From: Planctomyces sp. SH-PL62
GTDB taxonomy: Bacteria; Planctomycetota; Planctomycetia; Planctomycetales; Planctomycetaceae
DNA length: 37,674 nt
Assembly: GCA_945893045.1 (NCBI GenBank)
Contig: CAMDEA010000075.1
Coordinates: 1 to 37,674 of the forward strand
Reading direction: 5' to 3'
The notes below the pieces were generated by a model. The model was not told where the DNA came from, searched no databases, and saw nothing but the letters and a program-made list of their open reading frames with translations. Below are positions 16,475 through 24,160 of this stretch, in pieces; positions within the stretch are counted from its first letter, which is position 1; every line of letters starts with the position of its first letter. Both the position numbers and the translations under genes were made by a program.

Positions 16475-17908
16475 ATGGATCGACCGGCTGCTGAGATCAA
16501 CCTGTGGACGAGCCAGCCTCCCATCACCGACGGGCGGCTGGAGGATTTCGTCGCCGACCCCATCGCTTGCATGAGGTGGTTGAGTCGCGAGCATGGTGAT
16601 GTCGCCGCGTTGCGCGAATCCAAACAACAACTCGTCTTCGTGTTCAATCCGCAGCTCAATCATCAGGTGCTGAGCGACTCGAAGCTGTTCTATTCGCGGT
16701 TCTTCGCCTTGCGCGGCCCCAAGAATTCGGCTCAACGTCGGCTGACGTGCGGGCTGCTGAGCATGAATGGCGAAGAACACAAGCAGCAACGCCGACAGGT
16801 CTCCGGTCCGTTCGAGAAGCGGGCGATAGGCGTGCATCACGACACGATCACGACGTTGACGGCCCAGATGCTCGACGATTGGCGGCCCGGCGAAACGCGC
16901 GACATCGCGACGGAGATGACCGTGCTCGCCCGGAAGATCACCAGCACGATGCTCTTCGGCATGGACCAGATGCAGATCGCGTTGGAGATTGGCGAGATGC
17001 TTGATCCTTGGGTCGAGTTGAATCATCAGCTCGGCTTGGCGGCTCTGTTGCCGACAGACGATTTCATGCCGCGTTACGACGAACTGTTGTTGTTGGCCAA
17101 GCGGCTGGAGGCACGCATATTGGACTTGGTACGGCTGCGGCGCAGTGCAGAGAAACCCGGCACCGATTTGCTGTCGCAACTGATCCGCGTACATGACGAG
17201 ACGGGCGGCATCACGACCGAGCAACTCATCGGTCACGTTGCACTGCTGTTTGGCGCGGCGCACATGACCACCGCGAACACGCTGGGCTGGACGCTGTTTC
17301 TGCTGGCTCAGCATCCCGACGTGATGCGTCCGCTGTTTCGCGAACTGCAAGCGGGTGAATACGACGAGCCACTCGCGGCGTTTGATAGTGCGAAAGGCTC
17401 GCTGTTGGATCGAGTCCTGCGTGAAAGCATGCGATTGCTGCCGGCCTCCAGTTATTCACAACGGAGCAACAGCGTCCCGGTCGAATTGGGGCCGTTGTCC
17501 TTGGCGAAGAATACGATCGTTATCTTCAGCCAGTTTATGACGCATCACCGAGCCGACCTGTACCCGAATCCGGAAGTCTTCGATCCCGACCGTTGGCTGA
17601 CGATCAATCCATCTCCCTACGAGTACCTCCCGTTCGGAGCCGGCCCGCGGCTTTGTCTCGGCGCACCGCTGGCGCTGGTCACGTTGAAAACAATTCTGCC
17701 GCTGATCCTCAAACGGTTTCGTCTGAGTGTCGTGGCCAATTCGGAGATCGCCGGACGAGTGGTTTCGACGATGCTCAATCCGATCTATGGATTGCCGATG
17801 GAACTGGCCGCTCCCGATGAACGCTTCGCGACAGCGCCGGTCAGCGGGAACATTCACACGTTGGTCGACTTGCCCGTTGCCGCTCATCAACGTCGCGCGG
17901 CGGCCTGA
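16475..17908 (+). CDS. cytochrome P450
   Basis: This 477-aa soluble haem monooxygenase has the I-helix FGAAHMTTANT (259-269), the ExxR pair E317/R320 (ESMR), the PDRW segment (371-374) and the haem-binding FGAGPRLCLG (387-396) with the axial Cys394. The length is slightly above the usual 400-450 for bacterial P450s. The I-helix normally reads AGxD/ETT; here the acid is Met264, while Thr265 and Thr266 remain. No ferredoxin, reductase or biosynthetic genes are adjacent, so neither the substrate nor the redox partner can be predicted. The 3' end overlaps the convergent gene by 22 bp. Confidence 0.95.
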   Translation: MDRPAAEINLWTSQPPITDGRLEDFVADPIACMRWLSREHGDVAALRESKQQLVFVFNPQLNHQVLSDSKLFYSRFFALRGPKNSAQRRLTCGLLSMNGEEHKQQRRQVSGPFEKRAIGVHHDTITTLTAQMLDDWRPGETRDIATEMTVLARKITSTMLFGMDQMQIALEIGEMLDPWVELNHQLGLAALLPTDDFMPRYDELLLLAKRLEARILDLVRLRRSAEKPGTDLLSQLIRVHDETGGITTEQLIGHVALLFGAAHMTTANTLGWTLFLLAQHPDVMRPLFRELQAGEYDEPLAAFDSAKGSLLDRVLRESMRLLPASSYSQRSNSVPVELGPLSLAKNTIVIFSQFMTHHRADLYPNPEVFDPDRWLTINPSPYEYLPFGAGPRLCLGAPLALVTLKTILPLILKRFRLSVVANSEIAGRVVSTMLNPIYGLPMELAAPDERFATAPVSGNIHTLVDLPVAAHQRRAAA

Positions 17909-18282
17909 CGTCGCTTCGATTTCACTCGCTTGAACCACTCCCGATTCCGGCCCAGCGAAATCCAATAGTGGTCGTCCTCGAAATGGATGTGCTGAATGTG
18001 TCCCGGACTACACAGGATGGCGACCGAGTCGGCGTCCATCGCGACGACTTCGTAACATTCCCGCTCGCAATAGCCTTTGTAGTCGGAATACTGATAACGA
18101 GGCGTGTAGCGCAGCTTGAGGTGCCCAAAGAGTCCAGCGAACCATTTCCTGCGGTCAGGCTTCATGCTGCGCGGCCAACCCCAATCGGCCATTGTTCGGC
18201 GGCGATCCGATCGCCACGTCCCCAGCAGACGCCGATCAACTTGGATCGGCGTCGCGGGTCGCGATCGAGCCGTCTTGCTCAC
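17887..18282 (-). CDS. small conserved-looking hypothetical protein (GTW motif)
   Basis: 131 aa, with no signal peptide and no family I can name. It has LLGTWRSDRRRT near the N-terminus, then alternating hydrophobic and polar stretches (YEVVAMDADSVAILC, IHFEDDHYWISLG) and a basic C-terminus (WFKRVKSKRRQAAARR). The GTW motif and beta-rich pattern suggest a small barrel, possibly lipocalin-like, which is inference only. The GTG start overlaps the DUF1501 stop by four bases (GTGA), a sign of translational coupling, so it belongs to that operon. Its 3' end overlaps the convergent P450 gene by 22 bp. Confidence 0.7.
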   Translation of the reverse strand: MSKTARSRPATPIQVDRRLLGTWRSDRRRTMADWGWPRSMKPDRRKWFAGLFGHLKLRYTPRYQYSDYKGYCERECYEVVAMDADSVAILCSPGHIQHIHFEDDHYWISLGRNREWFKRVKSKRRQAAARR

Positions 18283-19724
18283 GCCAGCACCTCGCGCACG
18301 ATTCGCGCGGTGGCGGTCGAGTCGATCAACGATTGCGGCGCGGCGTTGCGAGTGAACGTGAGCTGCTTCGGGTCGAGGCCGAAAAGGTGCAGCAACGTGG
18401 CATGGTAGTCGTGATGCGTGACGACCCCTTCAACGGCGCGATGTCCGAACTCGTCGGTTGCGCCATACGTGTGGCCGGCTTTGAAGCCGCCCCCGGCGAA
18501 CCACGATGAGAAGCCATAGGTATTGTGATCGCGGCCGACGCGGTCAGGTCCGGTGTCGTTTTGGATGACCGGCAGCCGTCCCATTTCGCCGCCCCAATGT
18601 ACGACGGTCGAATCGAGCAACCCACGCTGCTTGAGATCTTTGACCAGCGCCGCGCACGGCTGGTCAATCCGCAGGCAAGCTTGCGGCAGTCCGCCGCGGA
18701 TTGAACCGTGATGATCCCACATCTGCGCGTACGAGTAGACCGAGACGAACCGGACGCCCCGTTCGATCAGCCGCCGTGCGAGCAGGCAGCGCGTCCCGAA
18801 GTCGCGCGTCTTCTCGTTGTCGAGGCCATACAGCTTTTGAGTCGCTTCGGTTTCTTGCGACAGATCCAGCGCCTCTTTCGCCGCTGTCTGCATGCGAGCG
18901 GCTAATTCATAGGACGCGATGCGGGCTTCCAGATCGGTCTCGCCGGGATGCCGCGTGAGATGCTCGCGGTTTAACTTGGCGACGTATTCCAAGTATCGCT
19001 CTTGAGGCAGTCCCTTGAGTTGCGGCGGCGGATCGAGGTTCAGGATGCGCGGCTCGCGCGAGCGTGCGACCGTTCCTTGATAGAGAGCCGGCAGCCAGCC
19101 GTTCGACCAGTTGTGTGTGCCGAGGACCGGCAAGCCACCCGGATCCGTCAGCACGACGTAGGCGGGCAAGTCTTGGCTTTCGGTGCCGAGGCCATAGGTC
19201 AACCAACTCCCAAGCGATGGTCGCCCCGCTTGGGTGCGGCCGGTGTTGAGCGCGTACAACGACTCGCCGTGATTGTTGACGCCGGTGGTCATCGAACGAA
19301 TGAGCGTGATTTCATCCGCGATCTCGCCGAAGTGCGGCAGCAGCTCGGAGAACTCCATGCCGCAATCGCCATGCTTGCGGAATCGCCACGGACAACCGAG
19401 CACACGCGAACTGGCTTCGGCCGCGTTGTCGTACTTGATGTCGCCGGGAAACTTCTGCCCGTCGAGTTGATTGAGAACCGGTTTTGGATCACACAGGTCG
19501 ATATGACTAGGACCACCTTGCATGAACAGCGAAACCATCGCACGAGCTTGCGGCTGTCCGACGGCTGGCTTGGGCAAGAGGTCGTAAGACTTCTTCTCCA
19601 ATTCCGGCCGCACGGACTCGGCAAGCACGCCGTCCTGTCGCAAGAGCCACGTCAGCGCGACCGAGCCCAAGCCAAGCGCTTGGGCCGCCAGAAAATGTCG
19701 GCGAGACGATGTCTGATCGAGCAT
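18279..19724 (-). CDS. DUF1501 protein with Tat signal
   Basis: This protein of about 481 aa has a twin-arginine signal at the start (SSRRHFLAAQALGLGS), so it is exported folded. It has the family hallmarks: FMQGGPSHIDLCDPKP near residue 70, NNHGESLYALNTGR, GLPVLGTHNWSNG, the Tyr-rich MWDHHGS, HWGGEMGR and the C-terminal THHDYHATLLHLFG. The fold is sulfatase/alkaline-phosphatase-like and the function is unknown. In most planctomycetes a DUF1549/DUF1553 cytochrome-like gene sits beside it; here there is none. Its neighbours are a collagen-like lipoprotein gene 25 bp upstream and the small gene that overlaps its stop. The ATG at 19724 was preferred over a GTG at 19739 because it places the twin arginines at residues 8-9. 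Confidence 0.92.
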   Translation of the reverse strand: MLDQTSSRRHFLAAQALGLGSVALTWLLRQDGVLAESVRPELEKKSYDLLPKPAVGQPQARAMVSLFMQGGPSHIDLCDPKPVLNQLDGQKFPGDIKYDNAAEASSRVLGCPWRFRKHGDCGMEFSELLPHFGEIADEITLIRSMTTGVNNHGESLYALNTGRTQAGRPSLGSWLTYGLGTESQDLPAYVVLTDPGGLPVLGTHNWSNGWLPALYQGTVARSREPRILNLDPPPQLKGLPQERYLEYVAKLNREHLTRHPGETDLEARIASYELAARMQTAAKEALDLSQETEATQKLYGLDNEKTRDFGTRCLLARRLIERGVRFVSVYSYAQMWDHHGSIRGGLPQACLRIDQPCAALVKDLKQRGLLDSTVVHWGGEMGRLPVIQNDTGPDRVGRDHNTYGFSSWFAGGGFKAGHTYGATDEFGHRAVEGVVTHHDYHATLLHLFGLDPKQLTFTRNAAPQSLIDSTATARIVREVLA

Positions 19725-19749
19725 CTGCGAAACCCACACTCTCAGGTCG

Positions 19750-20745
19750 TTAGCGATTTTTCTTGGCGGTTCCCGCTTTGACCGTCATCTCGATAACTTT
19801 GTAGTCCTCGCCTTCCTTCTTGACCTTGAAGCTGATGATTGCGTTGTCGGCGTTGCGAACCGAGAGCGACCAAGCGCCACCTTCATTTCGCGGCTTACTG
19901 CCTTCCTTGAGACCAGTAAACGTCTTCTTGAGGTCTTCGATCTGTTTCTCCGTCGCCTTGCCATCGCGAACGTCTCCGAGTGGCCCTTTGCACTTCGCGC
20001 TGATGAATTCTTCCAGGCCCGTGATGTCGCCTCTCATCAGATTGAACGCCACTTTCTCCGCCGGGAACCCAAAGGTTCCTGGTGGCGACTGCGGGCTTTG
20101 AGAACCACCTGGACCACCGACCGCTCCAGGTGCCCCCGGAGCTCCCGGAGCCACACCCACTGCGCCTGGTGCTCCAGCGAACGCAGCCGCTGCTCCCGGA
20201 GCGGCCGCTGGTGCTGCCGGAGCCACGACCGCTCCGCCTGGTGCTCCCGCGAATGCCGCCGCTGCGCCGGGCGCTGCCGGAGCGGCCGCTGCTGCTCCCG
20301 GAGCCACGACGGCTCCACCGGGCGCTCCGGCGAATGCGGCCGCTGCGTCCGGCGCGACTGCTGGTGCAACCGCCGGTGCTCCCGGAGCCACGGCTCCACC
20401 GGGCGCTCCGGCAAACGCGGTCGCTGCGTCCGGCGCGATCGCTGGTGATCCCGCAACCGCGCCTGGCGGCGGAACGAGTGCGCCTGGTGCGCTTGGCATC
20501 GCTCCCGGTCCGCCGGGCATCGCTCCTGGTGCGCCGGGCATTCCGCCGGGTGCTCCCGGCATTCCGCCGGGTGCGCCTGGCATACCGGGCGGCATCGCAC
20601 CCACAACTGCGGGAGCATTCGCTTGTGCCTGATTGTTGGCCGCCGGTGCCGCTGCCGGTTCCTCCGAGGAACAACCGCAGACTCCCAGGGTGGACAGCGA
20701 CAACATCAACGACCAACCCAACCACGGACGAACGGTGCGAGGCAT
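19750..20745 (-). CDS. lipoprotein with collagen-like low-complexity region
   Basis: The 331-aa protein has a lipoprotein signal at 1-25 (SLSTLGVCGCSSEE; the lipid Cys is 23 or 25). A Gly/Ala/Pro-rich region follows: collagen-like GMPGAPG repeats (~45-80), then AFAGAPGGAV(V)APGA repeats to ~225. The last 105 residues form a compact charged domain (FNLMRGDITGLEEFISAKC, WSLSVRNADNAIISFKVKK) that may be the functional head. The protein probably sits on the outside of a membrane, with the repeat as a flexible stalk. The ATG at 20745 has a good GGAG site. It is the first gene of a three-gene operon with the DUF1501 and GTW proteins. Confidence 0.85.
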   Translation of the reverse strand: MPRTVRPWLGWSLMLSLSTLGVCGCSSEEPAAAPAANNQAQANAPAVVGAMPPGMPGAPGGMPGAPGGMPGAPGAMPGGPGAMPSAPGALVPPPGAVAGSPAIAPDAATAFAGAPGGAVAPGAPAVAPAVAPDAAAAFAGAPGGAVVAPGAAAAAPAAPGAAAAFAGAPGGAVVAPAAPAAAPGAAAAFAGAPGAVGVAPGAPGAPGAVGGPGGSQSPQSPPGTFGFPAEKVAFNLMRGDITGLEEFISAKCKGPLGDVRDGKATEKQIEDLKKTFTGLKEGSKPRNEGGAWSLSVRNADNAIISFKVKKEGEDYKVIEMTVKAGTAKKNR

Positions 20746-20881
20746 GAGAAATCTCCTGCGTGAGTGATCAAAAAATGCAGCCGCACGACCAGTCCAGCGG
20801 TGCATCGCGTGAGCAGCCTAGCCGCTTGCCTGGCCGACGTCACCTGTTCTCAGAAAAAGCCAGGAGCTTGTCGAAGGGCTC

Positions 20882-20915
20882 CAATCTCGTCTCGCACCGA
20901 TTGCCGTTTGCAGAG
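20882..20915. repeat. dispersed intergenic repeat, copy 1
   Basis: Bases 20891-20915 are identical over 25 bp to 32841-32865 (CTCGCACCGATTG...GCAGAG), and similarity extends about 9 bp further upstream with one gap. This copy lies in the 291-bp gap upstream of the collagen-like lipoprotein gene, which otherwise shows no clear feature. Confidence 0.7.
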
Positions 20916-21036
20916 CGGCGTCGTTGTAATCTCGCCGCCTTCGCACCGAGTACGACTGCTCGATGCCAATGTTGATCGAGGAACTGGCGCGCCTAGCTGA
21001 GCAGCATCGTTAGTTTGGCACAGTGAAAAATCCCTG

Positions 21037-23913
21037 TTAGGGCCATTGTTGGCTCAGCCCACCAAGTGTGGTGAAGACGGCGTCAAGATCGGACAGAGAA
21101 CGTCGCGACGCAACTGCCACCGATGCGATTGAAACAGGCGGGCCGCTGGGGCTCGCGGCTTCACGAGTCGTGGCTGCAAAACTTGGAGCGGTGCGGTCAT
21201 TCCCATCTTGATAGAGCTTGTTCTGACCGCGCCCACCGTCGAGTTGATCGTTGCCGGCGTTGCCATACAGCGTGTCGTTGTTATCTCCGCCAAACAGCGA
21301 GTCGTCGCCGGCGTCTCCATACAACGTGTCTTGGTCTTTGCCGCCGTCGAGCCGATCGTTGCCATCGCCTCCGCCGACCAAGTCCTTGCCGTCGTCGCCG
21401 TAGACGAGATCGTTGCCAAGTCCGCCTTCCACAGTGTCATTGCCCGTGCCTCCGCGTAGCGAATCGTCGTCAGATTCACCGAAGACCTGGTCATTGTTAC
21501 TGCCGCCATCCAGGCTGTCCTTTCCGGTTCCGCCGAACAGAGTGTCATTGCCTGCTCCGCCGCGAATCACGTCGTAGTCCTCATGGCCATACAGCAAATC
21601 GTTGCCCTCTTGACCTTCAATGACGTCATTGTCCGGACCTCCGCCAGCGAAATCATTCCCCTGTTCGCCATACAAAAAATCATCGCCTTCGTAGCCGTGA
21701 AGCTGGTCGTCTCCCTTGCCTCCATAGATTGTGTCACTGCCCGCCAGTCCGAGCAGCGTGTCATTTCCGTCGCCGCCCAACATGGAGTCATTCTCTCCGC
21801 CTCCCTGCATGTGGTCATTGCCGACGCCTCCATCAATGATGTCGTTGCCGTTGTTTCCCCAAACCTGGTCATTGCCGAGGCCACCAAACAGACTGTCGTT
21901 TCCGTCTTCGCCGTACATTCCATCATCGCCCTCGTCGCCCAGGAGAGCGTCATGGCCTGTTCCGCCCAGGAGAAGATCGTCGCCGTCACCACCATGTAGT
22001 TCGTCGCTGCCAGCGTTGCCTTCGATGTGGTCGTGATGGTTGCCACCTAGCAACAGATCATTGCCGTCATCCCCCTGCAACCAATCAAAACCATCGCCGC
22101 CGTTGAGTGAATCGTGGCCATCGGAACCTTCCAACGTGTCTTGTCCGACGCCGCCGTCGAGTGCATCGTTGCCGCCATTGCCACGGAGATAGTCGTTTCC
22201 GACGCCTCCGAACATGCGGTCGTCTCCCTCTTCGCCGTACATGCCGTCGTCATCGCCCTCGCCGTGCAGCACATCATTTCCGCTGCCGCCGAGCAGCAAG
22301 TCCATCCCATCCGCGCCATGCAGTTCATCGTCTCCCGCATTACCTTCCAGGTGATCGTGATGGTTGCCGCCGAGAATCGTGTCGTTCCCTCCGAACCCCA
22401 GTATTCTGTCGAAGCCATCGCCACCATCTAGGACATCGTTACCGGCTCCGCCTTGCAGAACATCCTGGCCAGCGTTTCCCACCAGCGTGATCCGGAGATG
22501 CGGCGAGACGGATTCCGCGATCGTCATGGTTTCGTTATCGCTTGTCCCAAAAATTGACACAGCCGCGATCTGATTGGCTTCGGCACGTTGTACGGTCTGT
22601 CCGTTGACGACGATCTCGATCTTCGAGCCATTGACCTGCAAGACAACGATATCGTCCCGGCCATCGTTGCCGCTGCCGAACGATCCCAGGTCAACGAGCA
22701 GGTTCGGAGTTGTGGTGGGCAATTGGCCGTAGAGCGTTTGGACGCCCTGGATGTCATCCGTCTGTAGTCCGTTGACCCCTTCGTTGTAGAACGGGTTCAT
22801 TAGCGCAAGGGCAAACTGTTCGTGTTCCAATCCGATCGCGTGCCCAATTTCGTGTGCTGCGACCGTGAAGATGTCGAATGTTCTTGGATTGCCATCCAGC
22901 GAGTTCACCCTCCAGGTTTCTGCGATATCGAAATGGATGTCGCCTGCCTCGCCGTTGCCGTTTGGTGGCGGATAGTAACCGTGGGCCAGTGTTCCGTTGC
23001 GACCGTCGAACGCGTGCCCGCCAATTCGAATGTCGCCACCTGACGTCGCGCCAAATGCCGCGCCAGAATCTGGAACTTCGACAAACTGAATATTGGCCAC
23101 TTGCGACCAGGCGGCGAATGCTCGCCGAATCTCCGCGATCGCACCGGCCGGCATGAAACTGGAGATGCCCGTGTTCGTCCATCCGCCATCAAGGTTAGAA
23201 GAATCCCGGACTCCTGAGGCCATGAAGCTGTAAGTCACAATCGCGGAACTACCGAAAGTTGGATCTCCCCATTTACTGCGAGTGACGAACGGGGCGGCAA
23301 CGTCGTCATCCTCATCGTCAATGAACTGCCCCAGTAATCGTTCGGAATTTGTGGCAGTGTCATTGCCGATGCCGTCCACCGTATCAATGCCTGGGCCGCC
23401 ATCAACAACGTCGTTACCGATGTCACCAAAGACCTGATCGTCCGCCAATCCGCCGTTCAGCAAATCGTTGCCCGCGTTACCTCGCAGCACATCGTTTCCC
23501 GCTTCGCCCATCAAGGTGTCTCTGCCCGACCCCCCCGAGAGCGAGTCGTTACCCGCTCCGCCGAATACTCTCGTCGGAAGACTGACGGCCGTTAGATCAA
23601 CCGTGTCGTTGCCGCCGCCCGCGTTGACAACGATGGATCTGACGCTGCGGGCCGCGAACGTCGTGGTGACATCACTGACGATCAGATTGGCTCCCGCCCT
23701 GGTCACGACGATGTTGTCGGCTTGTTCGCTGCCGGTGATGGTCAACACACCGGCCTGCAACACCGCGGTTGCCGCCGGGACTTGCCGGACTTCGAGCACT
23801 TCGGCGGCCGCCCATTTGGGATTTTGCTGGGATCGTCTTTGGAAAGTGCTGGCTCGGCGGTGCGAGCGTTTCAGCCAGTTGGTCAGCAGGGAGGAAATGA
23901 ATTTGGCGTTCAT
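21037..23913 (-). CDS. matrixin-like zinc metalloprotease flanked by RTX repeats
   Basis: The 958-aa exported protein has an arginine-rich N-terminus carrying VLEVRQVPAA (39-48), a variant of the LExR planctomycete motif. A short RTX block (~95-190, GGAGNDSLSGG type) precedes a matrixin/M10-like protease domain (~210-398). This has HEIGHAIGLEH (354-364), three zinc-binding histidines and the catalytic Glu355, with a Met-turn at M372 (ALMNP) and the usual DDIQGVQTLYG. A second, long RTX block (~480-935) has nonapeptides such as GGxGNDxLxG, which bind calcium and fold as a beta-roll. No propeptide cysteine switch is evident. The ATG at 23913 follows AAGGAAAT. The next gene upstream, also an exoprotein, lies 247 bp away. 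Confidence 0.92.
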   Translation of the reverse strand: MNAKFISSLLTNWLKRSHRRASTFQRRSQQNPKWAAAEVLEVRQVPAATAVLQAGVLTITGSEQADNIVVTRAGANLIVSDVTTTFAARSVRSIVVNAGGGNDTVDLTAVSLPTRVFGGAGNDSLSGGSGRDTLMGEAGNDVLRGNAGNDLLNGGLADDQVFGDIGNDVVDGGPGIDTVDGIGNDTATNSERLLGQFIDDEDDDVAAPFVTRSKWGDPTFGSSAIVTYSFMASGVRDSSNLDGGWTNTGISSFMPAGAIAEIRRAFAAWSQVANIQFVEVPDSGAAFGATSGGDIRIGGHAFDGRNGTLAHGYYPPPNGNGEAGDIHFDIAETWRVNSLDGNPRTFDIFTVAAHEIGHAIGLEHEQFALALMNPFYNEGVNGLQTDDIQGVQTLYGQLPTTTPNLLVDLGSFGSGNDGRDDIVVLQVNGSKIEIVVNGQTVQRAEANQIAAVSIFGTSDNETMTIAESVSPHLRITLVGNAGQDVLQGGAGNDVLDGGDGFDRILGFGGNDTILGGNHHDHLEGNAGDDELHGADGMDLLLGGSGNDVLHGEGDDDGMYGEEGDDRMFGGVGNDYLRGNGGNDALDGGVGQDTLEGSDGHDSLNGGDGFDWLQGDDGNDLLLGGNHHDHIEGNAGSDELHGGDGDDLLLGGTGHDALLGDEGDDGMYGEDGNDSLFGGLGNDQVWGNNGNDIIDGGVGNDHMQGGGENDSMLGGDGNDTLLGLAGSDTIYGGKGDDQLHGYEGDDFLYGEQGNDFAGGGPDNDVIEGQEGNDLLYGHEDYDVIRGGAGNDTLFGGTGKDSLDGGSNNDQVFGESDDDSLRGGTGNDTVEGGLGNDLVYGDDGKDLVGGGDGNDRLDGGKDQDTLYGDAGDDSLFGGDNNDTLYGNAGNDQLDGGRGQNKLYQDGNDRTAPSFAATTREAASPSGPPVSIASVAVASRRSLSDLDAVFTTLGGLSQQWP

Positions 23914-24006
23914 GGCAGATTTCCTTGATGGAGTTGTTTGAGTGTCGTCTGATCGAAGAACTTGAGTCAGAAATGGTGTCCGTTGTTCGGACCGGAATCT
24001 CACGAC

Positions 24007-24118
24007 TTGTTGAATTTGTTGTTTAACCCCAACGCCAACGGCGTGGGCGAGACGAGGAATAGCGCCTTACTTTCGCACGCACGCCGATGGCGTGGCGGTT
24101 AAACGACTTCTTCAACAA
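24007..24118. repeat. imperfect inverted repeat with internal hairpins
   Basis: The left arm (from TTGTTGAA at 24007 to GGCGTG near 24045) is mirrored by the right arm ending TTCAACAA at 24110-24117. Both share GTTTAACC and a local hairpin: AACGCC-AA-CGGCGT in one, CACGCC-GAT-GGCGTG in the other. It lies in the 247-bp gap between the two minus-strand exoprotein genes. It may be an aged mobile repeat or a processing site. Confidence 0.55.
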
Positions 24119-24160
24119 TCTCTCACGACTTTGGTGACGGAACTGATTGCGATCTCGTTC

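Noticed and set aside
19895..20725. Gly/Ser/Arg-rich alternative frames across the collagen-like gene
   Set aside because: They are low-complexity shadows of the GAP/GMP repeats. Only the frame with a lipoprotein signal and a folded C-terminal domain is credible.
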